A DNA stretch of 64,000 nt from Caenorhabditis elegans. Lineage: Eukaryota > Nematoda > Chromadorea > Rhabditida > Rhabditidae. The notes beneath the pieces are model-generated. The model was given only the letters and a program-made list of their open reading frames with translations, did no database searches and had not been told where the DNA came from. The position numbers were made by a program, and so were the translations under genes. Within the stretch, counting starts at the first letter, position 1. Each line of letters opens with the position of its first letter. Positions 12,561-24,600 of the stretch are shown piece after piece. Location of the stretch: NCBI RefSeq assembly GCF_000002985.6, contig NC_003284.9, positions 17,422,001-17,486,000 of the forward strand, read 5' to 3'.

Positions 12561-15500
12561 ATGAGTTATATGGACCAGGTAAATTTCATTTTTTGTTATC
12601 TGTTGTTTCGAGCCAGTCTGTCCATCAGTATTTCCACACTTCACTGGGGAAACCCAAAAAAAATTTCAAGAAATTCAAAACCAAAAAATAAAATTGAGCA
12701 AGCATTCACCATTTGTTACCGTTTTTCAATATACATTTTCATAACTTCTTTCGTACTTTCTTTATTCATTTTTTTCACATTGCCATCATGTTTTCACCTC
12801 TTTTTTCATTTCCAATACCAACGCTCCCCCATCCCACTTTCCATGCAACCGTCTATGTGGGCCATTATGCTGCCAACAAATATCGATTATTTGCCTTCTA
12901 ACACGAATTTCTTCAGCGCGTCTCCTCTTCGACACATCCATCGTCGAGAAGAGACATTGACGACCTATCGGACGGCTCTGACGAATGTACGGAAGGTTTT
13001 TATTTGTTTCAGGTTTCCAGAGCTGTGGTGTCCGTTTCAGTTTTACCTATTAAGCGAAACGTGAAGATTTGAATACAAAAATGATGTTTTTTTGCCTCCC
13101 GCTTCTTTCATCTCGATACCACGCGTCATGGAAATGAAAATTATAAATTTGTCGCGCGCGCACCTGAAATTAATTTCCAAATTGTTGTTATTTTCATTCA
13201 ATACTCCGGTAGATATCGCTTGGAGATATTTCGCGCCACAACTGTAGGCATTCTCACGTTTTAAGGGTTTCTTAATATGATGTCGTATTTTTATTTCAGT
13301 AAGCGAAAATTCAAATTTTGCTTTGTTGCGCGAATTATGCGACAGTTTTCAATTCAGAATTCAGTTATTTGAACTGTTTAACCTGTTAGATTTTCTAATT
13401 TTCCCATTTTCAGACGAAGCTGTGCCGCCGCCATATAAACGACCAAGAGAAGACACAGACCACAGAATGGATCAAAACGGACTCATCGTCAAAGTCGCCG
13501 TCCCCGTCCCGGAGCAATGCGTCGGATTAGGTGATTCTTGCCGGTTTTTTATTCTTAAGATTTTTGCCCTTCCTGATCGTAGCTTAACTTAGTGAAAAAG
13601 GCAATAGCTTCATAGAATTTGGAAAAATACTTTATTCCTGAAACTCCTTAATTGTTTAATTTTTCAGTTATCGGACGCAATGGCGCGGAGGTTCAAGCAA
13701 TCTCCCAGAAGTCTGGTTGTCGTGTGCAAGTTACCGTTCAACCATCCAGCACCGGCTTTCGACTCGTCGAAATTTATGGCATTCCGGAAAACATTGAACG
13801 AGCGAAGGCTTACATCAGCGAAGTCGTGACACGCGGGACCCGTCAGCCAGGGCCGCTGTGCCAGCCGGTTGTTCACGTTCAAACTCATGGAATTAAATCA
13901 CCAGTTGTCGACCAAGGTGATCCGTCGAAAATTACTATCGAAATTCCGATTCCTGCAAACAAGTGTGGCGCGATCATTGGTAAAGGTGGAGAGCAAATGC
14001 GCAAGTTAAGAGTGAGTGGGACGAAAGTTTAAATTGGCTTCCGAAAAATGTGTTCTTGTGAAATCAAATGAAAAATTTTCAGTCTTGGACTAACTGCAAC
14101 GTTCAACTTTTGCAAGACAACAACATCGCCGACACCGTCAAACCTTTAAAAATTACTGGGGATCCGAAACAAGTGGAACAATGTAGACTGCTTGTGGCCG
14201 ACATTCTGGCATGTAATGATGACACTCCGGCTTCTGCAATGATGGCTGGAAATGGGCCGGTTGCAACTATGTCGCTGCAAGTGAAGGTGCCACGTTGCAC
14301 AGTTGGAGCCATCATGGGGCTGCAGGGAAAAAACATCAAGAAGCTGTCCGATGAAACTGGCACTAAGATTCAATTCTTGCCTGACGATGATCCGAAGCTC
14401 ATGGAAAGATCTCTCGCGATCATTGGAAATAAGAACAAGGTCTACGTGTGTGCTCAATTGATCAAGGCCATAGTGGAAGCCAATTCTGAGGCGGCAAATG
14501 CTCCAGTTGTGGTGAGTTATTTGAAAAGAGGGGCATAATAGCAGATGAAAGACATTAAAAGTCAAAACAGATAAGTAGTTTTTTAATTGTTGAATGCAAG
14601 CCCACTGCTAAAATTTGGAAGTCCAATGTGAAGTTTCTATTTTCAGTTGTTCTACATGGTTATTCCTGCGTCGAAGTGTGGTTTGGTAATCGGGCGCGGT
14701 GGGGAAACAATCAAACAAATCAACCAAGAAAGCGGGGCCCATTGTGAGCTCTCCCGTGATCCAAACACCAACCCAATCGAGAAGACGTTCGTTATTCGCG
14801 GCTCGGAAGCTCAAGTTGAGCACGCGAAACACTTGATTCGTGTGAAAGTTGGAGATATTCCACCGAATACTCCATATACTCCTGCTGGCATGCCACAACC
14901 ACAGCCGCAACAACAACCTCCTCAGATGGTACAGGTCCAGCCCAACTTGCAAGGACAACAACCAAATATGCAAATGTGGGCAGGTTAGTATAGAACGTCC
15001 GTAATGTGTCGTCGCGGTGTTTGCAGACTGTGCATTTAATTTTACGACATGTGTATATTCCTATTTTTTATTTCAGGCCAGCCACTTGTTCAGCAACCGC
15101 AGCAACCCCATCATATTCATCAACAACCAGCTCAACTTCACCCAGTCCAACTACCGCAAGTGATGGCTCCACCAGGTTACCCAACTCAAGCTGCCTATCC
15201 ACCGCAGGCTGTTTATCAACAAACTAGTGTTGCCGCGTGGCATCCAATGCAACAAGCCCAGCCACAGCAGCAACAATATGTTCAAGCAGCAATTCCAGTG
15301 TCGCAGGCGATGTACCAGCCACCGCAGCAGCCTGCACCAGCACCCGTGGAGACTGGACTGTCGCTCTATGCTCAATATGCTATGCAGGCTGCCGCTCAAC
15401 AACAAGAACAACAGCGAGCTCAGATGGCTGCTCAGCAAGAAGCGAAACTTGCTAAACAGCAAACAACTCAACAAGTTGCCCAGAAAGACACTGCTTCAGC

Positions 15501-15737
15501 TCAGAACTCTACTGGAGGTTCGGCTAAAGACGGAGATGCTGACTATTCCGCCCAATGGCTTGAGTATTACATGTGAGTTTCTAGAGAGAAGAGGTTCATC
15601 ATTAAAACGATAATGTCTTTAGACACATTGGCGATCAAGCGTCGGCTGATGCAGTTCGGGAAAGAATTGCAACTTTGAAAGCTGAAAAGGAAAAGGAAGA
15701 AGCTGCCAAGGAACAAGCACGTGGTGGATACTATTAA
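12561..15737 (+). CDS. four-KH-domain protein, FUBP/KSRP family
   Basis: Single-stranded nucleic-acid-binding regulator of transcription, splicing or mRNA decay, expected in the nucleus. Exons 12561-12578, 12917-12995, 13414-13530, 13668-14011, 14083-14511, 14647-14983, 15077-15572 and 15623-15737 close in phase to 644 residues, a typical FUBP length. After an acidic N-terminus with [10 protein letters not shown] come four KH domains with GxxG loops GRNG, GKGG, GLQG and GRGG. A Pro/Gln-rich region (from about residue 420) is followed by [10 protein letters not shown], which matches the tyrosine-rich motif of the FUBP C-terminus. The protein ends in a charged helix and GGYY. C. elegans has several fubl genes; I do not assign one. 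The third loop, GLQG, is the least canonical. Start chosen at the first ATG of the exon that splices in phase. Confidence 0.92.
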
Positions 15738-16751
15738 ATTATCTTCTCCTTTCAAGCTTTAGATACCGTTTATGTAAGTTTTTTTAAAAAAGTAGTGTTT
15801 AGTGATGAGCAGCAATGTTGTCTATAATGTAGTTTAACTAGCTGTTCTCTAAAAAAGTAACTTTGCTGACTAGAAAGCTTAATTCTGATTATTTTCAGAA
15901 AATGAAGGCGCCCTTCTAATTCTCTTCTGGCGGCATCATCGGGTTTTCTGACTTCCTTGTCACTCCAGCTTTTTGTGTCGTGATCCCGTACCGAACAACG
16001 ATCGCATACTGTTTAATAATTTTTTATTTATAATTTGTATTTAATAATTATAATTCAAGTCATAAAATTTTTAACTGGTTTTTGCATGGTTTTGCATATA
16101 TTATGTTTCAGGTTTTGACAGATAACCAATGAGAAGCGTGAGGTTTTGTGGTTGTGATTCAATTTGGAAAGTTTGTTTCAAAGACTAGATTAAATGGCTC
16201 TCCTAAACCCCAACCGATTATGAAAAAGGCCTGCGCTTTCCTCGTTTTAATTTATTCAGGATCCTGAAATATTGCAGTTCAATTTCTGCACGATCAAACT
16301 AAATCAATTTGAAAAAAGTATGCCAGTTATTGAACGATTCGTGTTTCATTCTGTGAAAATAACTATCGTGTTATTAAAAAATTATCTTCAACCTTGTTCA
16401 CTTTGCTCACAATCGACAGTTTTTATAAGTTTACTTTTTTTTCTCAGAAATTACCGATTCTGCTTGAGGGTTGAAACCCAAAAATAATTTCTTAAAATTA
16501 AGGTACGTGATAGTCGCCACGTGAATACATTCCAAAAAAAATCCCAAAAAATTTCAGCGATTGCACATTTTCAAAAAGCTGGAAGTTTCTCTCTCAATTT
16601 CATGTTGATACAATTTTGATTGACCGTTGTTTTTTTTGGTACACTGCATATCTTTTACTAAACAACTATACGGGATGAATCATACGACAAAAAGCAAAAC
16701 GTTTGTGAACATTTGTTTCTTGCCGCATTCCAATCGTTCATTTTGTTCAGA
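15738..16751. other. 3' flank of the KH gene
   Basis: About 1 kb of AT-rich sequence. The first part is probably 3' UTR; it contains a possible spliced segment (GTAAGT at about 15775, TTTTCAG before 15900). No gene is seen before the small membrane-protein gene starts. Confidence 0.5.
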
Positions 16752-17668
16752 ATGCTCCGCACAATTCTAGTTTTAATTTTTTTGTTCTCTACTTTTGAAA
16801 TTCTCCTCTCGAGTATTATTGACAATAGGACAACTGATAAAGAATCAAGTGCAAATCTGACAGTACCTCGTGTGGTTAGAGCTCAATTTTATACTGCGTG
16901 GGATGACAGAAGAGCTCCGGATAGACTGGATTATAGAAGAATTCAGGTACTTTAATGTGTTTAGTATATATCGGAATATCGAGCCTAACTTTTTATCAAT
17001 AAGTATAAGTAAGTGCCTTAGAAGACTTTTTGCGCAACAAGTTGCCGCCTAAGTTTGAAATAGGAATTAAATAGATGGTGGTAAATTTTAGTATCTGAAA
17101 ATTCTATGAATCAACTTTGATATGTTGTTCAAGACATAAACAAGCATTGCTTAAAAAATTGTAAATTGTTGTATAATAGGTAGCAAAAGTCTACCAAGGT
17201 CTACAAAGATCATCTGTTTAATATTTTTAATAAAAAAAATATTAATTATTGCACTAATTGTCACAGAATTTGATTGAACCCAGAAGCGATAATTAACAGT
17301 TTTGGGCAATGGAATAATTTCATAATTGCTCGCAATACTCTAATTAGGCAACTTCCGGAATTGCCGAGAATCTTCTGGTAGAACGTGGCAAGCAGAATTT
17401 TTTGAATGCTCACTTCAAAATGAAAAAAAAAACCAATTTACAGAGCATTATTGAAAATACAACAACAGTATATGTTCAAAAACCGTGCACTGTACAAGGT
17501 TGTCTTGTGGGCTTAGGTCCTGGTGGTAAGTTGCATTCATAATTTAACAGGTTTTCCAAAGAATAATTTTCAGAAATCGCACCGTTCATCACCGCGTTTG
17601 TTTTTATCATTTGTGCCGTTCTAATCTACATTTTGTTGTTTTGTTGTGTGTTCCGTTTCTTGGCATAA
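16752..17668 (+). CDS. small single-pass secretory membrane protein
   Basis: Three exons, 16752-16946, 17444-17525 and 17574-17668, close in phase to 123 residues. The protein begins with a strong signal peptide (MLRTILVLIFLFSTFEIL). A short ectodomain follows with possible N-glycosylation sites (NRT, NLT, NTT) and two cysteines near the membrane (PCTVQGC). It ends with one transmembrane segment (TAFVFIICAVLIYILL), a Cys pair and a very short basic tail. I recognise no family and infer no function. An AATAAA at 17734-17739 sits 66 bases after the stop, supporting the model. It lies 1 kb before the mucin gene, on the same strand. Confidence 0.75.
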
Positions 17669-17733
17669 ATCAGTTTGAACTTAAGAATATAAAAATAAGA
17701 TTTTCCAAATCAACTGGCAAATGCAGTGAATTT

Positions 17734-17739
17734 AATAAA
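17734..17739 (+). terminator. poly(A) signal of the small membrane-protein gene
   Basis: AATAAA, 66 bases after the TAA stop of the small membrane-protein gene. Confidence 0.7.
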
Positions 17740-18658
17740 GTATTTCATATCATTTCTTCTGGGTTTTAAAAAACAAATGAATTTGATGAAAATTGATTCC
17801 AACACAATGAAAATTATTATATATGCAAAACCAGGAAGTCTCTTTCAATATTCTTTCAGAATTTATGGCAAGATTTTCAACTCCTAATGTTTAGAGGAGA
17901 AGTATCGGTTCTGGGTTTTTGCTTGTATATACTCAAAATGTGCCCGAATAAACGAATTTTGTAAAGACAGTGCAAAAGGTTGAAAAATAGGAGAAATTAA
18001 TTTTCAGAATGACGTAACGGGAAATGTGGTAGATTCTAACTTGGATCAAAGCCAAAGCTAACCAAATCTTAAAAAATAAATATTTCAGAAGTTAGGCTTG
18101 AACCAGCTTGATCTGTTTAACTTTTCCCTCTAATTCAAGGCAACCTCCATGCCACCAATCCAAATACATAGTTTCACAATTAGTTTTAAAACTCATTTTG
18201 GAGTACTATTTTCGATGTAGGCTCTGTGAAAAACATTAGCAAAGTTCAAATGATCACGAATAAAATCAATAAGAGCTTCTATTAAACTATATACATTTTC
18301 AATAGGCTATCTAAAACATCGAATTTCAAATCGGATCAACTAAAGAACATTGACGAAACATATACATCGAAACCATAACAAAAGAAAATATCAAAGACTA
18401 ATGCTCGGATGAAAAGAAAATTTCTCACGACGTTGCCAACATAACAAAATCTATTGTCATGATAAATGATATATACCCAACAAAACATTTAAATGTTTAT
18501 TCTTCACTTTTCAATCTTACCTTACAAGACAATTTTTTTAAAGTATTTCTTGGATTTCAATATTTTCAAACACCACCAGTTATCTACAGTTTGAATTGCT
18601 TTGAAATAGTAACTATCACTTTCCTTATTTCTAAAGATTTATTCCAGGGTTGAACGCT
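17740..18658. other. intergenic region before the mucin gene
   Basis: AT-rich, no gene seen. It ends with TTCCAG at about 18642-18647, a few bases before the mucin start codon, which could be a trans-splice acceptor. Confidence 0.5.
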
Positions 18659-21600
18659 ATGCTCATACGAGCATTACTGCCATTGGCAGTTACATTGATA
18701 TGGATTGTCGATATAGCAGGATCCGATGCCGTTAATCGAAGTAAACAAATTATGCGCATGAAAAAGGTGAGCTTGGTCGATTTATGCTCACCAAAACCGC
18801 TAAAATAGACACACATTATAGTAACGATTAACATCACGTTTTGGTACAATAATTTCTTTAGAGTTACAATCAACGTAACACAACGTCATCAACAAATCCT
18901 TTTCTTGGGGATTATAAGTCACTTATCAACAAACGCTCAAAGGTTGGTAAAGTATTAGATTAAGTGAAAATATTTTTATTAAAGAGACAAGCATCATGTA
19001 CGGACTCTTGTCCACCATTAACACAAGCAACAGAAGGACTTTATGGATTGACACCGTCCACAAACTTTTACATATCCTATAGTACGGAGAACGGGTGTAT
19101 GATGGCTGACCTAACATGTGTAGGCGGCGGTGGCACAAACTTTGAATATTCGACAGGTTCTGGAGGAGACGTGACTGTAAGCTAGTGATCAAATTGAAAA
19201 AAAAAACATTGTGGATTTAGATTGCCGCCGATTTCGAAGTCGTTAACATATTTGAAGCTCAACTTCCATGTTATGAGTTTGGCTGGGCGGCAGAAACATC
19301 TGATAATGCTATTCAGAACAATGCGATAAACTGTGACGGTGAGATTGAATAGCAACGAATAGTCGAAACACAACAACGTATAATCTCTAAAAGTGTTGCA
19401 TGCAAATCTAATTTCCGTTTTAATTTGCGGCGACTATTAGAGTCTGCTTGAATGCTAGAGACTGTAATACTACACTTTAAAAAATTTTCCACAATTCCAG
19501 ATTATTTGAGTGCTCACTGACGAAAACTCGAATTTTATGTTCCGTGTGTGTGTGCGTGTGTATGTGTGTTGCAATATTAATCAATCTACAAGACTTATTA
19601 ATACGTCATCTTAACACAGAAATGAAAATAGAACGATAAAATTTTACAGTTGAATACCAAATACCGACAACAACAACTGTAACCACAACAACGGTAACAT
19701 CCACAGTACCAAGCACTTCACAATCATCAAGTACGGCATCCAGTACGACAGAGAGCACTTCGACTCCATCCACCAGCACTGCTTCGAGTACGACAGAGAG
19801 CACTTCGACTCCATCCACCAGCACAGCTTCGAGTACGACAGAGAGCACTTCGACTCCATCCACCAGCACAGCTTCGAGTACCACAGAGAGCACTTCGACT
19901 CCATCCACCAGCACTGCTTCGAGTACGACAGAAAGCACTTCGACTCCATCCACCAGCACTGCTTCGAGTACGACAGAAAACACTTCGACTCCATCCACCA
20001 GCACAGCTTCGAGTACCATAGAGAGCACTTCGACTCCATCCATCCAGCACAGCTTCGAGTACCACAGAGAGCACTTCGACTCCATCCACCAGCACTGCTT
20101 CGAGTACGACAGAAAGCACTTCGACTCCATCCACCAGCACTGTTTCGAGTACGACAGAGAGCACTTCGACTCCATCCACCAGCACAGCTTCGAGTACCAC
20201 AGAGAGCACTTCGACTCCATCCACCAGCACTGTTTCGAGTACGACAGAAAGCACTTCGACTCCATCCACCAGCACTGCTTCGAGTACGACAGAGAGCACT
20301 TCGACTCCATCCACCAGCACTGCTTCGAGTACGACAGAAAGCACTTCGACTCGGTCCACCAGCACTGCTTCGAGTACGACAGAAAGCACTTCGACTCCAT
20401 CCACCAGCACTGCTTCGAGTACGACAGAAAGCACTTCGACTCCATCCACCAGCACTGCTTCGAGTACGACAGAAAGCACTTCGACTCCATCCACCAGCAC
20501 TGCTTCGAGTACGACGGAAAGCACTTCGACTCCATCCACCAGCACTGCTTCGAGTACGACAGAGAGCACTTCGACTCCATCCACCAGCACTGCTTCGAGT
20601 ACAACAGAGAGCACTTCGACTCCATCCACCAGCACTGCTTCGAGTACGACAGAAAGCACTTCGACTCCATCCACCAGCACTGCTTCGAGTACGACAGAAA
20701 GCACTTCGACTCCATCCACCAGCACTGCTACGACAGAAAGCACTTCGACTCCATCCACCAGCACTGCTTCGAGTACAACAGAGAGCACTTCGACTCCATC
20801 CACCAGCACTGCTTCGAGTACGACAGAAAGCACTTCGACTCCATCCACCAGCACTGCTTCGAGTACGACGGAAAGCACTTCGACTCCATCCACAAGCACT
20901 GCTTCGAGTACAACAGAGAGCACTTCGACTCCATCCACCAGCACTGCTTCGAGTACGACAAAGAGCACTTCGACTCCATCCACCAGCACAGCTTCGAGTA
21001 CGACCGAAATCACTTCGACTCCATCCACCAGCACTGCTTCGAGTACGACAGAAAGCACTTCAACTCCATCCACCAGCACTGCTTCGAGTACGACAGAAAG
21101 CACTTCGACTCCATCCACGAGCACTGCTTCGAGTACGACAGAGAGCACTTCGACTCCATCCACCAGCACAGCTTCGAGTACCACAGAGAACACTTCGACT
21201 CCATCCACCAGCACTGCTTCGAGTACGACAGAAAGCACTTCGACTCCATCCACGAGCACTGCTTCGAGTACGACAGAAAGCACTTCGACTCCATCCACCA
21301 GCACTGCTTCGAGTAGGACAGAAAGAACTTCGTCTCCATCCACCAGCACAGCTTCGAGTACCACAGAGAGCACTTCGACTCCATCCACCAGCACTGCTTC
21401 GAGTACCACAGAGAGCACTTCGACTCCATCCACCAGCACTGCTTCGAGTACGACAGAAAGCACTTCGACTCCATCCACCAGCACTGCCTCGAGTACGACA
21501 GAAAACACTTCGACTCCATCCACCAGCACTGCTTCGAGTACGACAGAAAGCACTTCGACTCCATCCACCAGCACTGCCTCGAGTACAACAGAAAACACTT

Positions 21601-24600
21601 CGACTCCATCCACCAGCACTGTTTCGAGTACGACAGAGAGCACTTCGACTCCATCCACCAGCACTGCTTCGAGTACAACAGAGAGCACTTCGACTCCATC
21701 CACCAGCACTGCTTCGAGTACAACAGAGAGCACTTCGACTCCATCCACCAGCACTGCTTCGAGTACAACAGAAAGCACTTCGACTCCATCCACCAGCACT
21801 GCTTCGAGTACAACAGAGAGCACTTCGACTCCATCCACCAGCACTGCTTCAAGTACGACAGAGAGCACTTCGACTCCATCCACAAGCACTGCTTCGAGTA
21901 CGACGGAAAGCACTTCGACTCCACCCACCAGCACTGCTTCGAGTACGACAGAGAGCACTTCGACTCCATCCACCAGCACTGCTTCGAGTACGACAGAAAG
22001 CACTTCGACTCCATCCACCAGCACTGCTTCGAGTACAACAGAGAGCACTTCGACTCCATCCACCAGCACTGCTACGAGTACGACGGAAAGCACTTCGACT
22101 TCATCCACCAGCACAGCTTCGAGTACCACAGAGAGCACTTCGACTCCATCCACCAGCACAGCTTCGAGTACCACAGAGAGCACTTCAACTCCATCGACCA
22201 GCACTGCTTCGAGTACAACAGAAAGCACTTCGACTCCATCCACCAGCACTGCTTCGAGTACAACAGAGAGCACTTTGACTCCATCCACCAGCACTGCTTC
22301 GAGTACGACAGAAAGCACTTCGACTCCATCCACCAGCACTGCTTCGAGTACGACAGAAAGCACTTCGACTCCATCCACCAGCACTGCTACGACAGACGAG
22401 CACTATCGACTCCATCCACCAGCACTGCTTCGAGTACAACAGAGAGAACTTCGATTCCATCCACCAGCACTGTTTCAAGAACGACAGAAAGCACTTCGAC
22501 TCCATACACCAGCACTGGTTCGAGTACGACAGAAAGCACTTCGACTCCATCGACCAGCACTGCTTGGAGTACTACAGAAAGCACTTCGATTCCATCCACC
22601 AGCACTGCTTCGAGTACAACAGAGAGCACTTTGACTCCATCCACCAGCACTGCTTCGAGTACGACAGAAAGCACTTCGACTCCATCCACCAGCACTGCTT
22701 CGAGTACAACAGAGAGCACTTCGACTCCATCCACCAGCACTGCTTCGAGTACGACAGAAAGCACTTCGACTCCATCCACCAGCACTGCTTCGAGTACGGC
22801 AGAAAACACTTCGACTCCATCCACCAGCACTGCTTCGAGTACGACAGAAGGCACTTCGACTCCATCCACCAGCACTGCTTCGAGTACGACGGAAAGCACT
22901 TCGACTCCACCCACCAGCACTGCTTCGAGTACGACAGAGAGCACTTCGACTCCATCCACCAGCACTGCTTCGAGTACAACAGAAAGCACTTCAACTCCAT
23001 CCACCAGCACTGCTTCGAGTACAACAGAAAGCACTTCGACTCCATCCACCAGCACTGCTTCGAGTACGACAGAAAGCACTTCGACTCCATCCACCAGCAC
23101 TGCTTCGAGTACGACAGAAAGCACTTCGACTCCATCCACCAGCACGGTTTCAAGTACGACAGAAGGCACTTCGACTCCATCCACCAGCACTGCTTCGAGT
23201 ACAACAGAGAGCACTTTGACTCCATCCACCAGCACTGCTTCGAGTACGACAGAAAGCACTTCGACTCCATCCACCAGCACTGCTTCGAGTACGACAGAAA
23301 GCACTTCGACTCCATCCACCAGCACTGCTACGACAGAAAGCACTTCGACTCCATCCACCAACACTGCTTTGAGTACAACAGAGAGCACTTCGATTCCATC
23401 CACCAGCACTGTTTCAAGTACGACAGAAAGCACTTCGACTCCATCCACCAGCACTGTTTCGAGTACGACAGAAAGCACTTCGACTCCATCGACCAGCACT
23501 GCTTCGAGTACTACAGAAAGCACTTCGATTCCATCCACCAGCACTGCTTCGAGTACAACAGAGAGCACTTTGACTCCATCCACCAGCACTGCTTCGAGTA
23601 CGACAGAAAGCACTTCGACTCCATCCACCAGCACTGCTTCGAGTACGACAGAAAGCACTTCGACTCCATCCACCAGCACTGCTTCGAGTACAACAGAGAG
23701 CACTTCGACTCCATCCACCAGCACTGCTTCGAGTACGACAGAAAGCACTTCGATTCCATCCACCAGCACTGTTTCAAGAACGACAGAAAGCACTTCGACT
23801 CCATCCACCAGCACTGTTTCGAGTACGACAGAAAGCACTTCGACTCCATCCACAAGCACTGCTTCGAGTACTACAGAAAGCACTTCGATTCCATCCACCA
23901 GCACTGCTTCGAGTACAACAGAGAGCACTTTGACTCCATCCACCAGCACTGCTTCGAGTACGACAGAAAGCACTTCGACTCCATCCACCAGCACTGCTTC
24001 GAGTACAACAGAAAGCACTTCGACTCCATCCACCAGCACTGCTTCGAGTACAACAGAGAGCACTTCGACTCCATCCACCAGCACTGTTTCAAGTACGACA
24101 GAAAGCACTTCGACTCCATCCACCAACACTGTTTCGAGTACGACAGAGAGCACTTCGACTCCATCCACCAGCACTGCTTCGAGTACAACAGAAAGCACTT
24201 CGACTCCATCCACCAGCACTGCTTCGAGTACAACAGAGAGCACTTCGACTCCATCCACCAGCACTGTTTCGAGTACGACAGAAAGCACTTCGACTCCATC
24301 CACCAGCACTGCTTCGAGTACAACAGAGAGCACTTCGACTCCATCCACCAGCACTGCTTCGAGTACAACAGAAAGCACTTCGACTCCATCCACCAGCACT
24401 GCTTCGAGTACAACAGAAAGCACTTCGACTCCATTCACCAGCACTGCTTCGAGTACGACAGAAAGCACTTCGACTCCATCCATCAGCACTGCTTCGAGTA
24501 CAACAGAGAGCACTTCGACTCCATCCACCAGCACTGTTTCGAGTACGACAGAAAGCACTTCGACTCCATCCACCAGCACTGTTTCGAGTACGACAGAAAG

